Assembly (NCBI GenBank): GCA_963764315.1
Contig: CAVXSB010000006.1
Location: 186,001 to 250,000 of the forward strand
Reading direction: 5' to 3'
DNA length: 64,000 bases
From: DATLWN01 sp963764315
Lineage (GTDB): Bacteria > Pseudomonadota > Zetaproteobacteria > Mariprofundales > Mariprofundaceae
Part shown: in pieces, positions 43,718 to 52,615 of the stretch
How the letters are laid out: each line of letters opens with the position of its first letter
How positions within the stretch are numbered: position 1 is the stretch's first letter
The notes under the pieces: generated by a model
What the model saw: only the letters and a program-made list of their open reading frames with translations
What the model was told of the DNA's origin: nothing
The model's database searches: none
Made by a program: the position numbers and the translations under genes

Positions 43718-45622
43718 ATGCCGGTATTGACGCTCAGCCATATCCACAAGGCCTTCGGCCCGCAGGTGATCCTCGACGACGTATCGCTGACGGTGATGCG
43801 TGGGGCACGCGTCGGCCTGATCGGGCGCAACGGCGAGGGCAAGTCCACGCTGCTCAAGCTGATCGCCGGCCTGGTCGAGGCCGATGCCGGCACGCTCACC
43901 CTGCGCAGCGGCACGCGTGTGGCCTATCTGCCGCAGGCGCCGCACTACGAGCCGGGTCAGTCCGTGTTCGATGTCGTGGCTTCGGGCCTGGAGGCCGTGG
44001 GGGCGATGCTCGGCGAATACGATCGGGCGCTGCAGGCGCTGGAAGGGGAATCGGCCGATGAAGCGGCACTGAACCGGGTGGCGCGGCTGCAGGCGGATCT
44101 CGAGCGTAGCGGGGCCTGGCAGTACAGGACGCGCATCGAGACGGCGATCTCGAAGCTGGGCCTGCAGCCGCATGTCGATGTGGGCAGCCTGTCCGGTGGC
44201 TGGCAGCGGCGGGTGGCGCTGGCGCGCGCCGTGGTGGCCGAGCCCGACGTGCTGCTGCTGGACGAGCCGACCAACCATCTCGACGTGGCCTCGATCGAAT
44301 GGCTGGAGGAGTTCGTCGCCTCCTTTGCAGGTGCCGTGGTGTTCATCACCCACGATCGCTATTTCCTCGACGCCGTGGCCGAGGAGATCATCGAGCTCGA
44401 TCGTGGCCATATCGCGCATTTTCCCTGCAATTACGCCGATTATCTGGACAAGAAGGCGGAGATACTGGCGGTGGAGGAGCGCCAGCATGCCCGCTTCGAC
44501 AAGCTGCTGGCCGCCGAGGAGCGCTGGATTCGTCAGGGTATCCCGGCCCGGCGCACGCGCAACGAGGGACGGGCGCGTAATCTCGAGCACCTGCGCGAGC
44601 AGCGCACCGCCCGGCGCCTGCGCGGCGGCGATGTCGAGCTGCGCGTGGCCTCCGGTATCAAGCCGGGCAAGATGCTGATCGAGGCGATGGGGCTGACGCA
44701 TCATCTCGGCGGCAAGACCATCGTCCGGGACCTCGATCTGAAGATCATGGCCGGGGACCGCATCGGCTTCGTGGGTCCGAACGGCATCGGCAAGACGACG
44801 CTTTTGCGTCTGCTGCTGGGCGAGATAGCGCCCGAGGCCGGACGCATCCGCCACGGCGCGCGCCTGGTGCCGGGCTTCCTCGAGCAGCTCAGGGAGCTGA
44901 ATCCGGAACTGAGAATGAAGGAGGTGCTGCTGCCGGCCGGGGGTCAGTACGTGTATGTGGCCGGCGTGCATCCGAGGCATGTGGTCGGCTATATGCAGGA
45001 CTTCCTGTTCGATAAGGAGCGGCTGAACACGCGCGTGGCCGCACTTTCGGGTGGCGAACGCGGGCGGTTGCTCCTGGCGCGGCTGCTGCTGCAGCCGGCG
45101 AACCTGCTGGTGCTCGACGAGCCGACCAACGACCTGGACATCGGTACGCTGAGCGTGCTGGAGCGGGCGCTGGCCGATTACGACGGCACCGTCATCCTCG
45201 TTTCCCACGACCGCGCCTTCATGGACCGTGTCGTCTCCCGCGTGCTGGCCTTCGAGGGGGACGGGCGCATCGTGCCGGTCGAGGGCGGCTGGTCGGATTA
45301 TGCCGCCTGGAAGGCTAAACAGGTTGCATCCGCACCATTGCCCGAAAAGGCGGCGAAGGCGGAGACGTCGGCGGCAAAGCCGGCGAAGAAGCTTTCGTAT
45401 CATGAGCAACGCGAGCTTGCGGCGCTGCCGGAGCGCATCGAGGCGCTGGAGTCCGAGAAGGCAGCCATTGAGGGCCGTTTCTGCGACCCCGAATACTTCG
45501 GGCGCGACGCCGATGGCTTCCAGGCCGATCAGCAACGCCTGGCCGCCATCGAGGCCGAGCTCGCCGAGACCTACGGGCGCTGGGAGGTGCTCGAGCTCAA
45601 GGCCGAGGAACTGGCGGCATGA
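43718..45622 (+). CDS. uup: ABC-F family ATPase Uup
   Basis: A 634-residue soluble ABC-F protein with two nucleotide-binding domains. Domain 1: Walker A GRNGEGKST, signature SLSGGWQRR, Walker B LLLDEPTNHLD. Domain 2: GPNGIGKTT, ALSGGERGR and LVLDEPTNDLD. The C-terminal coiled coil (about 555-630) with a lysine/alanine linker is the Uup hallmark. Uup is linked to ribosome function and to limiting precise excision of transposons. No membrane partner exists in the class. ycgN overlaps its stop by 4 nt. Confidence 0.93.
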   Translation: MPVLTLSHIHKAFGPQVILDDVSLTVMRGARVGLIGRNGEGKSTLLKLIAGLVEADAGTLTLRSGTRVAYLPQAPHYEPGQSVFDVVASGLEAVGAMLGEYDRALQALEGESADEAALNRVARLQADLERSGAWQYRTRIETAISKLGLQPHVDVGSLSGGWQRRVALARAVVAEPDVLLLDEPTNHLDVASIEWLEEFVASFAGAVVFITHDRYFLDAVAEEIIELDRGHIAHFPCNYADYLDKKAEILAVEERQHARFDKLLAAEERWIRQGIPARRTRNEGRARNLEHLREQRTARRLRGGDVELRVASGIKPGKMLIEAMGLTHHLGGKTIVRDLDLKIMAGDRIGFVGPNGIGKTTLLRLLLGEIAPEAGRIRHGARLVPGFLEQLRELNPELRMKEVLLPAGGQYVYVAGVHPRHVVGYMQDFLFDKERLNTRVAALSGGERGRLLLARLLLQPANLLVLDEPTNDLDIGTLSVLERALADYDGTVILVSHDRAFMDRVVSRVLAFEGDGRIVPVEGGWSDYAAWKAKQVASAPLPEKAAKAETSAAKPAKKLSYHEQRELAALPERIEALESEKAAIEGRFCDPEYFGRDADGFQADQQRLAAIEAELAETYGRWEVLELKAEELAA

Positions 45623-46056
45623 GCTTCTGGATCGATACCCCGCTGCAGGCATTGACGGCCGCGCAGTGGGAGGCGCTTTGTGACGGCTGCGGCCTGTGCT
45701 GCATGCACAAATTCGAGGACGCCGATACCGGCGAGATGCTGTACACCTCCGTGGCCTGCCGGCTGTTCGACGATGCGGGCTGCCGTTGCCGCGATTACGG
45801 CAAGCGGCTGCTGAAGGTGGCCGACTGCCTGAACCTGCGCAGCCTTTCCATTGCGCAGATGCGCTGGCTGCCGGCCACCTGTGCCTACCGCCTGCGCGCC
45901 GAGGACAAGCCGCTGCCGGCCTGGCATCCGCTGGTGGCCGGCAATGCCGAGGCGGTACATGCGGCGGGCATGTCGATGCGCGGGCGCAGCGTCCCGGAGG
46001 ATGCGGTGCCGGAGGCGGCATGGCCGGACTACATCATCGACGACGTCGATGCCTGA
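45619..46056 (+). CDS. ycgN: YcgN family cysteine-cluster protein (UPF0260)
   Basis: A 145-residue protein of the UPF0260/CxxCxxCC type: CDGCGLCCMHKFED near residue 21, further cysteines in VACRLFDDAGCRCRDY, VADCLNLRSLS and WLPATCAYRL. The pattern suggests a metal or iron-sulfur site; the function is not established. It overlaps uup upstream and ychJ downstream, so it is in the middle of a tightly coupled trio. Confidence 0.92.
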   Translation: MSFWIDTPLQALTAAQWEALCDGCGLCCMHKFEDADTGEMLYTSVACRLFDDAGCRCRDYGKRLLKVADCLNLRSLSIAQMRWLPATCAYRLRAEDKPLPAWHPLVAGNAEAVHAAGMSMRGRSVPEDAVPEAAWPDYIIDDVDA

Positions 46057-46705
46057 GCCGGGGATGGCCTGCCCCTGCGGCTCCGGCCTGGCTTTCGCCG
46101 CCTGCTGCGGGCTGCTGCACGCCGGCCGCCCGGCACAAACGGCCGAGGCCCTGATGCGCTCGCGCTATGCGGCCTACGTGCTCGGCAATACCGAATACCT
46201 GCGCGTCACCTGGCTGGCCGATGCCTGTCCGGCGGATCTTGCCCTCGGGGACACGGCATGGCTGGGACTCAGCATCCTGCGCTGTACGGACGGGGGCGCG
46301 CAGGACGCCGAGGGGACGGTCGAATTCGAGGCGGCCTTCCGCGATGGGGGCCGGGTGAAGGCCCTGCACGAGATCAGCCGCTTCGTGCGCCGGGATGGCC
46401 GTTGGCTCTATGCGGGCGGGAACCCGCGGCTTCGCGACGTCGGACGCAACGAGCCCTGCCCCTGTGGCAGCGGGCGCAAGCTCAAGCGCTGCTGCGCCGG
46501 TCCGGGCTATGCTGACGGCATCATGACGAAGCATCCGCTGTTGCCCGAGGGAGAGGAGCTGCGCCGTGCCGTGCAATGGATCGGGGAGCATGGCGAGCAT
46601 ACGCTGGCCGCCGTCGAGGAGGCCTGCCGCCGTTTCGACCTTTCGCCGGCCGACGAGGAATTCCTGATCCGCCATTTCGTGCAGCCCCCGCGGGAGCCCC
46701 AATAG
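46049..46705 (+). CDS. YchJ-like SEC-C protein with C-terminal extension
   Basis: A 218-residue protein. An N-terminal SEC-C zinc motif (CPCGSGLAFAACC), a YchJ NTF2-like domain (about 25-130: EALMRSRYAAYVLGN) and a second SEC-C motif (NEPCPCGSGRKLKRCC) make up YchJ. About 60 extra residues follow in frame, beginning at an internal Met (ATG at 46523): an acidic helical segment with AVEEACRRFDLSPADEEFL. That tail looks like a separate small conserved domain fused on. YchJ function is unknown. The start overlaps ycgN by 8 nt. Confidence 0.85.
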   Translation: MPEPGMACPCGSGLAFAACCGLLHAGRPAQTAEALMRSRYAAYVLGNTEYLRVTWLADACPADLALGDTAWLGLSILRCTDGGAQDAEGTVEFEAAFRDGGRVKALHEISRFVRRDGRWLYAGGNPRLRDVGRNEPCPCGSGRKLKRCCAGPGYADGIMTKHPLLPEGEELRRAVQWIGEHGEHTLAAVEEACRRFDLSPADEEFLIRHFVQPPREPQ

Positions 46706-46709
46706 GCGG

Positions 46710-47327
46710 TCAGTCGCCCTTGTGCATCTGGATCAGGCGGAAGATCTCCTGCCGCGATGCCGGGTTCTTCAGAAACGATCCGGTCAGCTTCGAGGTGGTG
46801 GTCCAGGAATTGGGTTTGCGCACGCCGCGGTGGCACATGCAGAAGTGCTGGCACTGGATGACTACGGCCACGCCTTTCGGCTGCAGCACCTCTTCGATGA
46901 CCTGGGCGATCTGCATGGTCATCTTCTCCTGCACCTGCAGGCGCTTGGCGAATACGTCGACGACGCGCGCCAGCTTCGACAGGCCGACGACGCGGCCGTC
47001 GGGGATGTAGGCCACATGCGCCTTGCCGACGAAGGGCGCCAGGTGATGCTCGCAATGGCTGTGCACGTCGATGTCGGAGACCAGCACGATCTCGTCGTAG
47101 CCCTCGACCTCCTCGAAGGTCTTCATCAGGTGCTCGCGCGGATCCTCGGTGTAGCCCGAGAAGTATTCCTTGAATGCTGCCAGCACGCGCTTGGGCGTAT
47201 CCACGAGCCCCTCGCGATCCGGGTCGTCGCCGATATAGGTGAGCAGGGCGCGCACATGCGCCATGGTCTCGACGTTCTTCGCATCGTTCGGATCGAAGGC
47301 CACGCTGGAGTCGAAATCGTCGTTCAT
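46710..47327 (-). CDS. folE: GTP cyclohydrolase I
   Basis: A 205-residue type I GTP cyclohydrolase, first step of folate (and queuosine) synthesis. Zinc ligands and the active site are in DVHSHCEHHLAPF and CQHFCMCHRGV; LSKLARVVDVFAKRLQVQE and TTTSKLTGSF are also typical. The start at 47327 has AGGATG 7 nt upstream; open frame further upstream is not homologous. It is a single gene convergent with ychJ. Confidence 0.95.
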   Translation of the reverse strand: MNDDFDSSVAFDPNDAKNVETMAHVRALLTYIGDDPDREGLVDTPKRVLAAFKEYFSGYTEDPREHLMKTFEEVEGYDEIVLVSDIDVHSHCEHHLAPFVGKAHVAYIPDGRVVGLSKLARVVDVFAKRLQVQEKMTMQIAQVIEEVLQPKGVAVVIQCQHFCMCHRGVRKPNSWTTTSKLTGSFLKNPASRQEIFRLIQMHKGD

Positions 47328-47423
47328 GCGCCCATCCTTGCAAGGGTATTGCCCGCAGGGTAGCGCATCGGGCATGGTTTCTCACCCTTGCGGCGGCAGG
47401 GGCACTGCCGGGAGGGTGTGGCG

Positions 47424-48029
47424 ATGCGGGTGGATTTATTGCGGCATGGGTCGCTGGAGGGCGGGGTCAAATACCGAGGTCGTGTCGACGATGCGCTGAC
47501 CGCGGAGGGTCGGGGCGTCATGGAATCGGTGTGGATGCGGCTGGCCGGCGATATCGATCGCATCGTCGCTTCGCCGCTTCGCCGCTGCGCGGAACCTGCC
47601 CGGGCCTGGGCCGAGCGGGCCGGGGTCGCACTGACGATCGAGCCGCGCCTGGCCGAGATGCGCTACGGTGCCTGGGAGGGACTGACGGCTGACGAGATCC
47701 GCAGCCGCTTCCCCGGTATGCTCGAGCAGTGGCGAGCAAATCCCGAGGGCATGCAGATCCCCGGGGCGGAGACGATAGACGAGCTTTCGACGCGCATCGC
47801 CGCGTTTTGGGTCGAATTGTGCGCCGAACGCGCGGGCGAGCGCATCCTGCTGGTGGCGCACTCCGGCAGCCTGCGCATGCTGATCGCGCATGTGTTGGGG
47901 GCGCCGATCGCCACCACGCGTCGCCTGGCCATGCCCTATGCCTGCTGGAGCCGCATCGCCGTCCGGGAAGGGCAGGCCAGCCTGGTGTTCCACAACCACA
48001 CGGCCCCGGCGGCGGGAGAGCGGCTATGA
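47424..48029 (+). CDS. Histidine phosphatase (CobC/GpmB-like)
   Basis: A 201-residue branch-1 histidine phosphatase. DLLRHGSLEGG carries the phosphorylated histidine and arginine, VASPLRRCAEPA, EMRYGAWEGLTADEI and the second histidine in LLVAHSGSLRML are in place. Family members act on alpha-ribazole phosphate (CobC) or phosphosugars; no cobalamin gene is near, so the substrate is open. GGAGG precedes the ATG. It overlaps the following DUF3187 gene by 4 nt. Confidence 0.85.
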   Translation: MRVDLLRHGSLEGGVKYRGRVDDALTAEGRGVMESVWMRLAGDIDRIVASPLRRCAEPARAWAERAGVALTIEPRLAEMRYGAWEGLTADEIRSRFPGMLEQWRANPEGMQIPGAETIDELSTRIAAFWVELCAERAGERILLVAHSGSLRMLIAHVLGAPIATTRRLAMPYACWSRIAVREGQASLVFHNHTAPAAGERL

Positions 48030-49021
48030 GCGGGAAGCGGATCGTCGGTATCGTGCTGTTGTGGCTAGGCCTTTGGGTATGGGCCGGCGCGGCCGAGGCG
48101 GGGGATATGGCAGCGCCGCTGCCGGTGCTGCAGATGAACCCGCTGATGCTGCGCTATTTGGGCTTCACGGCCGCTGACGCCTTCGAGCATGCGGGCCAGG
48201 GTCACCGGGTCAGCATCCAGGAGCATTATGCCAACATCTACCTGGCTGACCAGTTTCCCACGCCGAATCGTTATCTGGTCGATATGGAACTGTCCGTAAC
48301 CCAGGTGGCCCTGCATGCCTCGTTGGGCAAGCTGGCGTTACATCTGGATCTGCCCCTATTGCTGCCGACCGGGGGATGGATGGACGGCTTGATCAACGGC
48401 TTCCACAAGACCTTTCATTATCCCAACCACAATAGACAGTATCGTCCGAACAACAGTTACGCCTATATGCTGACAGGGGAGTGGAACGGCCACCCCGGCT
48501 GGGAGCTCGGCAATGTCTCGGCTGGTCTGCAGTACCCCTTGTTACGCAGCGAAAGCAACGCCTTGGCCATATTGGCGGACGTCAAGCTGCCTACAGCCAG
48601 CCGGCAGCGTGGCTGGGGCAGTGGCACCTGGGATACAGGCATCGGCCTGGTCGACTCGATGCGGGGCGGGGCCTGGTTTGCCCATGTCGAGGGATGGTAT
48701 TTCCGGCCGTTCGGCAGCGATTATGTGCTGTTTCTAAGGAACCGCCCCTATGTTCGCGGCTCTGTGGCCATCGGCCTGAAGGGCCGGTTCTTCAAACCCA
48801 TCAGCGACCGACCGTTCTCATTCATTGTGCAGGCCCAGGGCGGCATGTCGCCATACCATGGCAATGGCATGCTCGTTACCGACCAGAACCCGTGGCTTAT
48901 CTCTGCGGGCCTGCGCTGGCAGGACAGCCACGCGCGGGATTGGCTGTTCAGCATCACCGAGAATATCACCCAGCAAAGCAGCCAGGACATCAGCTTCGCC
49001 ATCGGATGCGCATTCGGCTGA
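48026..49021 (+). CDS. DUF3187 outer-membrane beta-barrel protein
   Basis: A 331-residue protein with a signal peptide (cleavage after AEA, near residue 25) and alternating beta strands, matching DUF3187: NPLMLRYLGF near the start, LHLDLPLLLPTGGWMDGLINGFH, LADVKLPTAS and the C-terminal FAIGCAFG strand. The family is predicted to form an outer-membrane barrel of unknown role. The start overlaps the phosphatase gene (ATGA). Base composition is somewhat less G+C-rich than its neighbours in the first half. Confidence 0.8.
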   Translation: MSGKRIVGIVLLWLGLWVWAGAAEAGDMAAPLPVLQMNPLMLRYLGFTAADAFEHAGQGHRVSIQEHYANIYLADQFPTPNRYLVDMELSVTQVALHASLGKLALHLDLPLLLPTGGWMDGLINGFHKTFHYPNHNRQYRPNNSYAYMLTGEWNGHPGWELGNVSAGLQYPLLRSESNALAILADVKLPTASRQRGWGSGTWDTGIGLVDSMRGGAWFAHVEGWYFRPFGSDYVLFLRNRPYVRGSVAIGLKGRFFKPISDRPFSFIVQAQGGMSPYHGNGMLVTDQNPWLISAGLRWQDSHARDWLFSITENITQQSSQDISFAIGCAFG

Positions 49022-49037
49022 TGCGGTCAGTAAGGCC

Positions 49038-49592
49038 TTAGGTGCTGCCGATCAGGCGCTCGGCGATGTCGACGATGTGGGCGCCGTAGGAACGGCAGGC
49101 GGCGAGCTGCGCATCGCCGATACCCTCGGGCATGCCCTCATGGTTGCCGGTGCGGGCGTAAGGGCCCCAGTGGATGCCGCCATGGGCATAGCCGCTCAGG
49201 GTCTTCGGGAAGCCGACGACGACCATGCCATGCTCGAGGAAGTTGGCGTGCAGGGTAGCCATCGTCAGCTCCGCGCCGCCGCCGGCGCCGCCGAAGCCGC
49301 TGCCGCTGACGAACACGCCACCGAGCTTGCCCTCCAGGGCGTTCTCCATCCACAGCTTGGAGCCGCGGTCGATCAGCTGTTTCATCTGCCAGGCCATCGA
49401 TCCCATATGCACCGGCGTGCCGAAGACGATGACATCGGCCCCCGTCAGGTCGTCGAGCGTCGTGTCCACGGCCTGCTTCAACGACACGGAAGCGGATGGT
49501 GCAGAGGCTTGGACGCCGGCGGCGATGGCCTGGGCCATCTTCTGCGTGCTGCCGTAATCGGAATGGAAGGCGATCAGTACCTGCAGACCCAT
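49038..49592 (-). CDS. WrbA-like NAD(P)H:quinone oxidoreductase / flavodoxin-fold protein
   Basis: A 184-residue flavodoxin-like protein. The FMN phosphate loop is FHSDYGSTQKMA, VIVFGTPVHMGSMAWQMKQLIDR and VFVSGSGFGGAGGGAE follow, close to WrbA and related NAD(P)H-quinone reductases. It probably reduces quinones in two-electron steps. It is the last gene of the run that begins with ubiG; its start is 15 nt after the yqgE stop. Confidence 0.88.
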   Translation of the reverse strand: MGLQVLIAFHSDYGSTQKMAQAIAAGVQASAPSASVSLKQAVDTTLDDLTGADVIVFGTPVHMGSMAWQMKQLIDRGSKLWMENALEGKLGGVFVSGSGFGGAGGGAELTMATLHANFLEHGMVVVGFPKTLSGYAHGGIHWGPYARTGNHEGMPEGIGDAQLAACRSYGAHIVDIAERLIGST

Positions 49593-49607
49593 ATTTTCCC
49601 CTGCTGC

Positions 49608-50180
49608 TCAGGCGTGGCCGATCTGGTCGGACAGCATCGAGCGGTCGATGCCCATGCTGCGTGCACCGATGCCCCAGCGCATCTCCGGCCGCACATGGAA
49701 CACGATATGGTGGTTGGCCGGCGCTACCAGCCAGTCGTTGTGGCCGAGCTCGGATTCCAGCTGGCCGGCGCCCCAGCCGGCATAGCCGAGGATCAGCATG
49801 AAATGCTCCGGGCCATCGCCGCTGGCGATCTCCTCGAGCACATCGCGCGAGGCTGTCAGGTGCAGCTCGGGACTCACCTGCATCGTCGATTCGTAGATAT
49901 GCCAGCCATCGTGCAGCACGAAGCCGCGGAAGGGATCCATGGGGCCGCCAGCATAGGTCTGTTGCGTGCGCCAGTCGGCGGTGCCGTTGGGCTCGACCTC
50001 CGCGCATTTCAGGTCCTCGAGCACGGTTTCCACCGTCAGCTCCTGCGGCCGGTTGATGATCAGGCCCATACAGCCGTCGGCGTCGTGATGGCATAGCAAC
50101 ACGACGCTGTCCCGGAAGTTCGGGTCCTCGAGTGTCGGCATCGCCAGCAGCAACTGGCCGGTCAGGCTATTGAGCTGCAT
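49608..50180 (-). CDS. YqgE/AlgH family protein
   Basis: A 190-residue member of UPF0301 (YqgE/AlgH): LTGQLLLAMPTLEDPNFRDSVVLLCHHDADGCMGLIINRP, GGPMDPFRGFVLHD and LGYAGWGAGQLESEL are all typical. It is a soluble protein of unclear function, named AlgH in Pseudomonas for its tie to alginate regulation. Its start lies inside the end of pdxA, a 14-nt overlap. Confidence 0.93.
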   Translation of the reverse strand: MQLNSLTGQLLLAMPTLEDPNFRDSVVLLCHHDADGCMGLIINRPQELTVETVLEDLKCAEVEPNGTADWRTQQTYAGGPMDPFRGFVLHDGWHIYESTMQVSPELHLTASRDVLEEIASGDGPEHFMLILGYAGWGAGQLESELGHNDWLVAPANHHIVFHVRPEMRWGIGARSMGIDRSMLSDQIGHA

Positions 50181-51174
50181 CGGCCGTTCCCTGGCTCATC
50201 TCGGCTGCCATGCGTATCGCGTTCATAAGGCTACTGTAGGATACCCCATCCATGCCCGCACGTGCCAGTGCCGTGCCGTGGTCGACGCTGGTGCGCACGA
50301 AGGGAAGCCCCAGCGTGACGTTGACGGCACCGCCGAAATCCAGCGCCTTGATCGGAATCAGACCCTGGTCGTGATAGCAGCAGACGATGGCATCGAAACT
50401 GCCGCGTATGGGGGCGGAGAACAGGGAATCCGCCGGCAGCGGCCCCTCGATGGCGATGCCCTCCTTGCGCGCGAGTTCGGCGGCCGGGGCCAGGATGTCG
50501 ATTTCTTCGCGCCCGAAATGGCCGCGCTCGCCGGCATGCGGGTTCAGGCCGCACAGGCCGAGCCTGGGCCTGGCGATGCCCAGGCGCTGCCGCAGCGACG
50601 AGGCGGTGATCCGGATGGTCTCGAGCGTGGACGCGATGGACAGGGCGGACGGCACATCCTGCAATGCCATGTGTGTGGTCAACAGCGCCACGCGCAGGCT
50701 GCTACCGGCCAGCATCATCACCACATGCGGCGTGCCGCCGATCTGGGCCAGGAACTCGGTATGACCGGGAAAGGCGAAGCCGGCCTCGCGCAGTACCGCC
50801 TTCTCGATGGGGCCGGTGACGAGTGCCCGCGCCAGGCCCTGCATGCAGGCAAGGGCCGCCTGCTCGATGCAGCCGATGACGGCGGACGCGGTCTCGGCGG
50901 CGGGATGGCCGGGCACGATGTCGATGGTCGTCGCTCCAACCGGATTCCAGCAGCAGAGCGCCGGCCCGCCAGGGGTGGCGGCTTCAAGCGTCGCAATCTC
51001 GCGCACCGGCAGCGGCATGCCGATCCGCCTCGCCCGCGTCGTCAGCCAGTGTGGCGGGCATACGGCGATGGCATCGGCGAACATGTCGGGCTCGGCGTGC
51101 CAGGCGCGTACGATGCAATCCGGGCCGATACCGGCCGGCTCGCCGACCGTCAGAAGCAATGGGGGGTGGGGCAT
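50167..51174 (-). CDS. pdxA: 4-hydroxythreonine-4-phosphate dehydrogenase PdxA
   Basis: A 335-residue PdxA: LLTVGEPAGIGPD at the start, VTGPIEKAVLREAGFAFPGHTEFLA, and the metal-binding histidines in TTHMALQDVP, LNPHAGERGHFG and CYHDQGLIPIK. It oxidises 4-phosphohydroxy-L-threonine in pyridoxal phosphate synthesis, so both pdxB and pdxA of this route are in the window, 25 kb apart. It follows surA by 9 nt, the common lptD-surA-pdxA order. Confidence 0.95.
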   Translation of the reverse strand: MPHPPLLLTVGEPAGIGPDCIVRAWHAEPDMFADAIAVCPPHWLTTRARRIGMPLPVREIATLEAATPGGPALCCWNPVGATTIDIVPGHPAAETASAVIGCIEQAALACMQGLARALVTGPIEKAVLREAGFAFPGHTEFLAQIGGTPHVVMMLAGSSLRVALLTTHMALQDVPSALSIASTLETIRITASSLRQRLGIARPRLGLCGLNPHAGERGHFGREEIDILAPAAELARKEGIAIEGPLPADSLFSAPIRGSFDAIVCCYHDQGLIPIKALDFGGAVNVTLGLPFVRTSVDHGTALARAGMDGVSYSSLMNAIRMAAEMSQGTADAAQ

Positions 51175-51183
51175 GCGTGCCGA

Positions 51184-52524
51184 TCAGGGCTTGGGCGGAT
51201 TCAGTGTCACGCCGGAGCTGGCCGGGCAGGCATGATAGGTGATATGGGCCTCGGCCTTCAGTCTTGCCATCCAGCGCGGCAGCTCTTCCTGCATGCGCGC
51301 ATCGGTGAGCTGTTGCTCGATATGGTCGCGGTGGGCCTGGAACGAGTTCGGATCGACGTGCCGCTTCGCGATGACGTGGATGATGTGCAGGCCGAACGGC
51401 GACTTGACGACGCCGCTGGTTTGCCCCGGCTTCAGTGCGAAGGCGGCATCCTCGAACGCCTTGACCATGGTGCCGCGGCGGAACCAGCCCAGGTCGCCGC
51501 CCCGGTCGGCACTCGGTCCCTGCGAGACCTCCTTGGCACGGGAGGCGAACTGGGCATCGGTGGCATGTTGCAGGTCGCGGGCGATGGTCTTGGCGCGCAG
51601 CATGATCTTGGCGCGGATGGCGGCGTCGGCATCGTCCGGAATCTTGATCAGAATATGCCGGGCATGAATCTCGTCATAGGCCTTGCCGAGCTTGGGCGCG
51701 CGCATGCGTTCGCCCGTGACCTGGATCAGGTGAAATCCGGCCGGCGAGCGGATCGGCTGGCTCACCTGCCCCTGGGACAGCTTGAAGATGCTGGCAAAGC
51801 GGCTGTCCAGGGTGCCTTCGGCATGCCAGCCCAGGTCGCCGCCCTGCTTGGCGTCCGGGGAGTCCGAGTACAGCTGCGCCAGCTCGGAAAAGCCCTGTCC
51901 GGCCGCCCATTTCTTGCGCACCATTTCCGCCTTGGCCTTGGCCTTGGCCACCTGCTGCGGGGTTGGTTCCTGGGGTAGGCCGATGAAAATCTGGCTCATG
52001 CGCAGATCACGGATCGGCTGCGGATGCTCCAGGTGCTTGCGGTAATACTCCCGCATCGATTCCTCGCTGATCTTGATTTTACCGCGCACGGCGATGTCGG
52101 TCAGCTTGCTGGCCAGCAGGCGGTCGCGCAGCCTGCGCTTGTAATCGCTGAAATCGACGCCTTGCGCCTTCAGGACCTCCGGCAGCTTGCCGTCGGGGAT
52201 GTTGTTGCTGGCCTCGACGTTGGCGATCGCCTTGGCCACCTCGTCGTCGCCGACCGAGATGTCCAGGCGCTTGGCGTCCTGCTGCTGCAGCAGCTCCATG
52301 ATGCGCGCATCCAGGGAGCGCTTCGCCAGGTCCTCGCGCGGCGGCAGCGACTTGGCGCCGGCCTGCTTCAGCGACTTGATCAGCGTGTCCGTGTCGGAGG
52401 CGACCTCCGAGCAGTCGATGGCCTTGCCGTTCACCGCGGCGGCGACGGCATCCAGGGTCTCCGCACGCGTAAGCTGCGGTATGGTGAGGACCCCGGCCAT
52501 GATCAGGACGGTGAGGATGCGCAT
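51184..52524 (-). CDS. surA: Periplasmic chaperone and peptidyl-prolyl isomerase SurA
   Basis: A 446-residue protein: signal peptide ending TRA-ET, N-terminal chaperone domain (about 22-170), two parvulin domains (about 180-280, LRMSQIFIGLP then GGDLGWHAEGTL; about 295-395, IHARHILIKIP then GGDLGWFRRGTM) and a C-terminal helix. SurA escorts outer-membrane proteins, LptD among them, to the BAM machine; the lptD gene is directly upstream. Length is the family norm. Confidence 0.95.
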   Translation of the reverse strand: MRILTVLIMAGVLTIPQLTRAETLDAVAAAVNGKAIDCSEVASDTDTLIKSLKQAGAKSLPPREDLAKRSLDARIMELLQQQDAKRLDISVGDDEVAKAIANVEASNNIPDGKLPEVLKAQGVDFSDYKRRLRDRLLASKLTDIAVRGKIKISEESMREYYRKHLEHPQPIRDLRMSQIFIGLPQEPTPQQVAKAKAKAEMVRKKWAAGQGFSELAQLYSDSPDAKQGGDLGWHAEGTLDSRFASIFKLSQGQVSQPIRSPAGFHLIQVTGERMRAPKLGKAYDEIHARHILIKIPDDADAAIRAKIMLRAKTIARDLQHATDAQFASRAKEVSQGPSADRGGDLGWFRRGTMVKAFEDAAFALKPGQTSGVVKSPFGLHIIHVIAKRHVDPNSFQAHRDHIEQQLTDARMQEELPRWMARLKAEAHITYHACPASSGVTLNPPKP

Positions 52525-52615
52525 GCTGCCTCCAGATGGTGTTGTGAAGCCGAGGAATAAATCGGCACAGGCATAGGACCGATACTACCCGTGTGGCCCG
52601 ACGCTACCCATGCCC

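Noticed and set aside
49608..50180. Naming yqgE as alginate regulator algH
   Set aside because: No alginate genes are nearby, so the regulatory name is not supported.
50170..51978. 602-codon plus-strand open frame
   Set aside because: It covers pdxA and surA on the other strand and shows only mirror composition.
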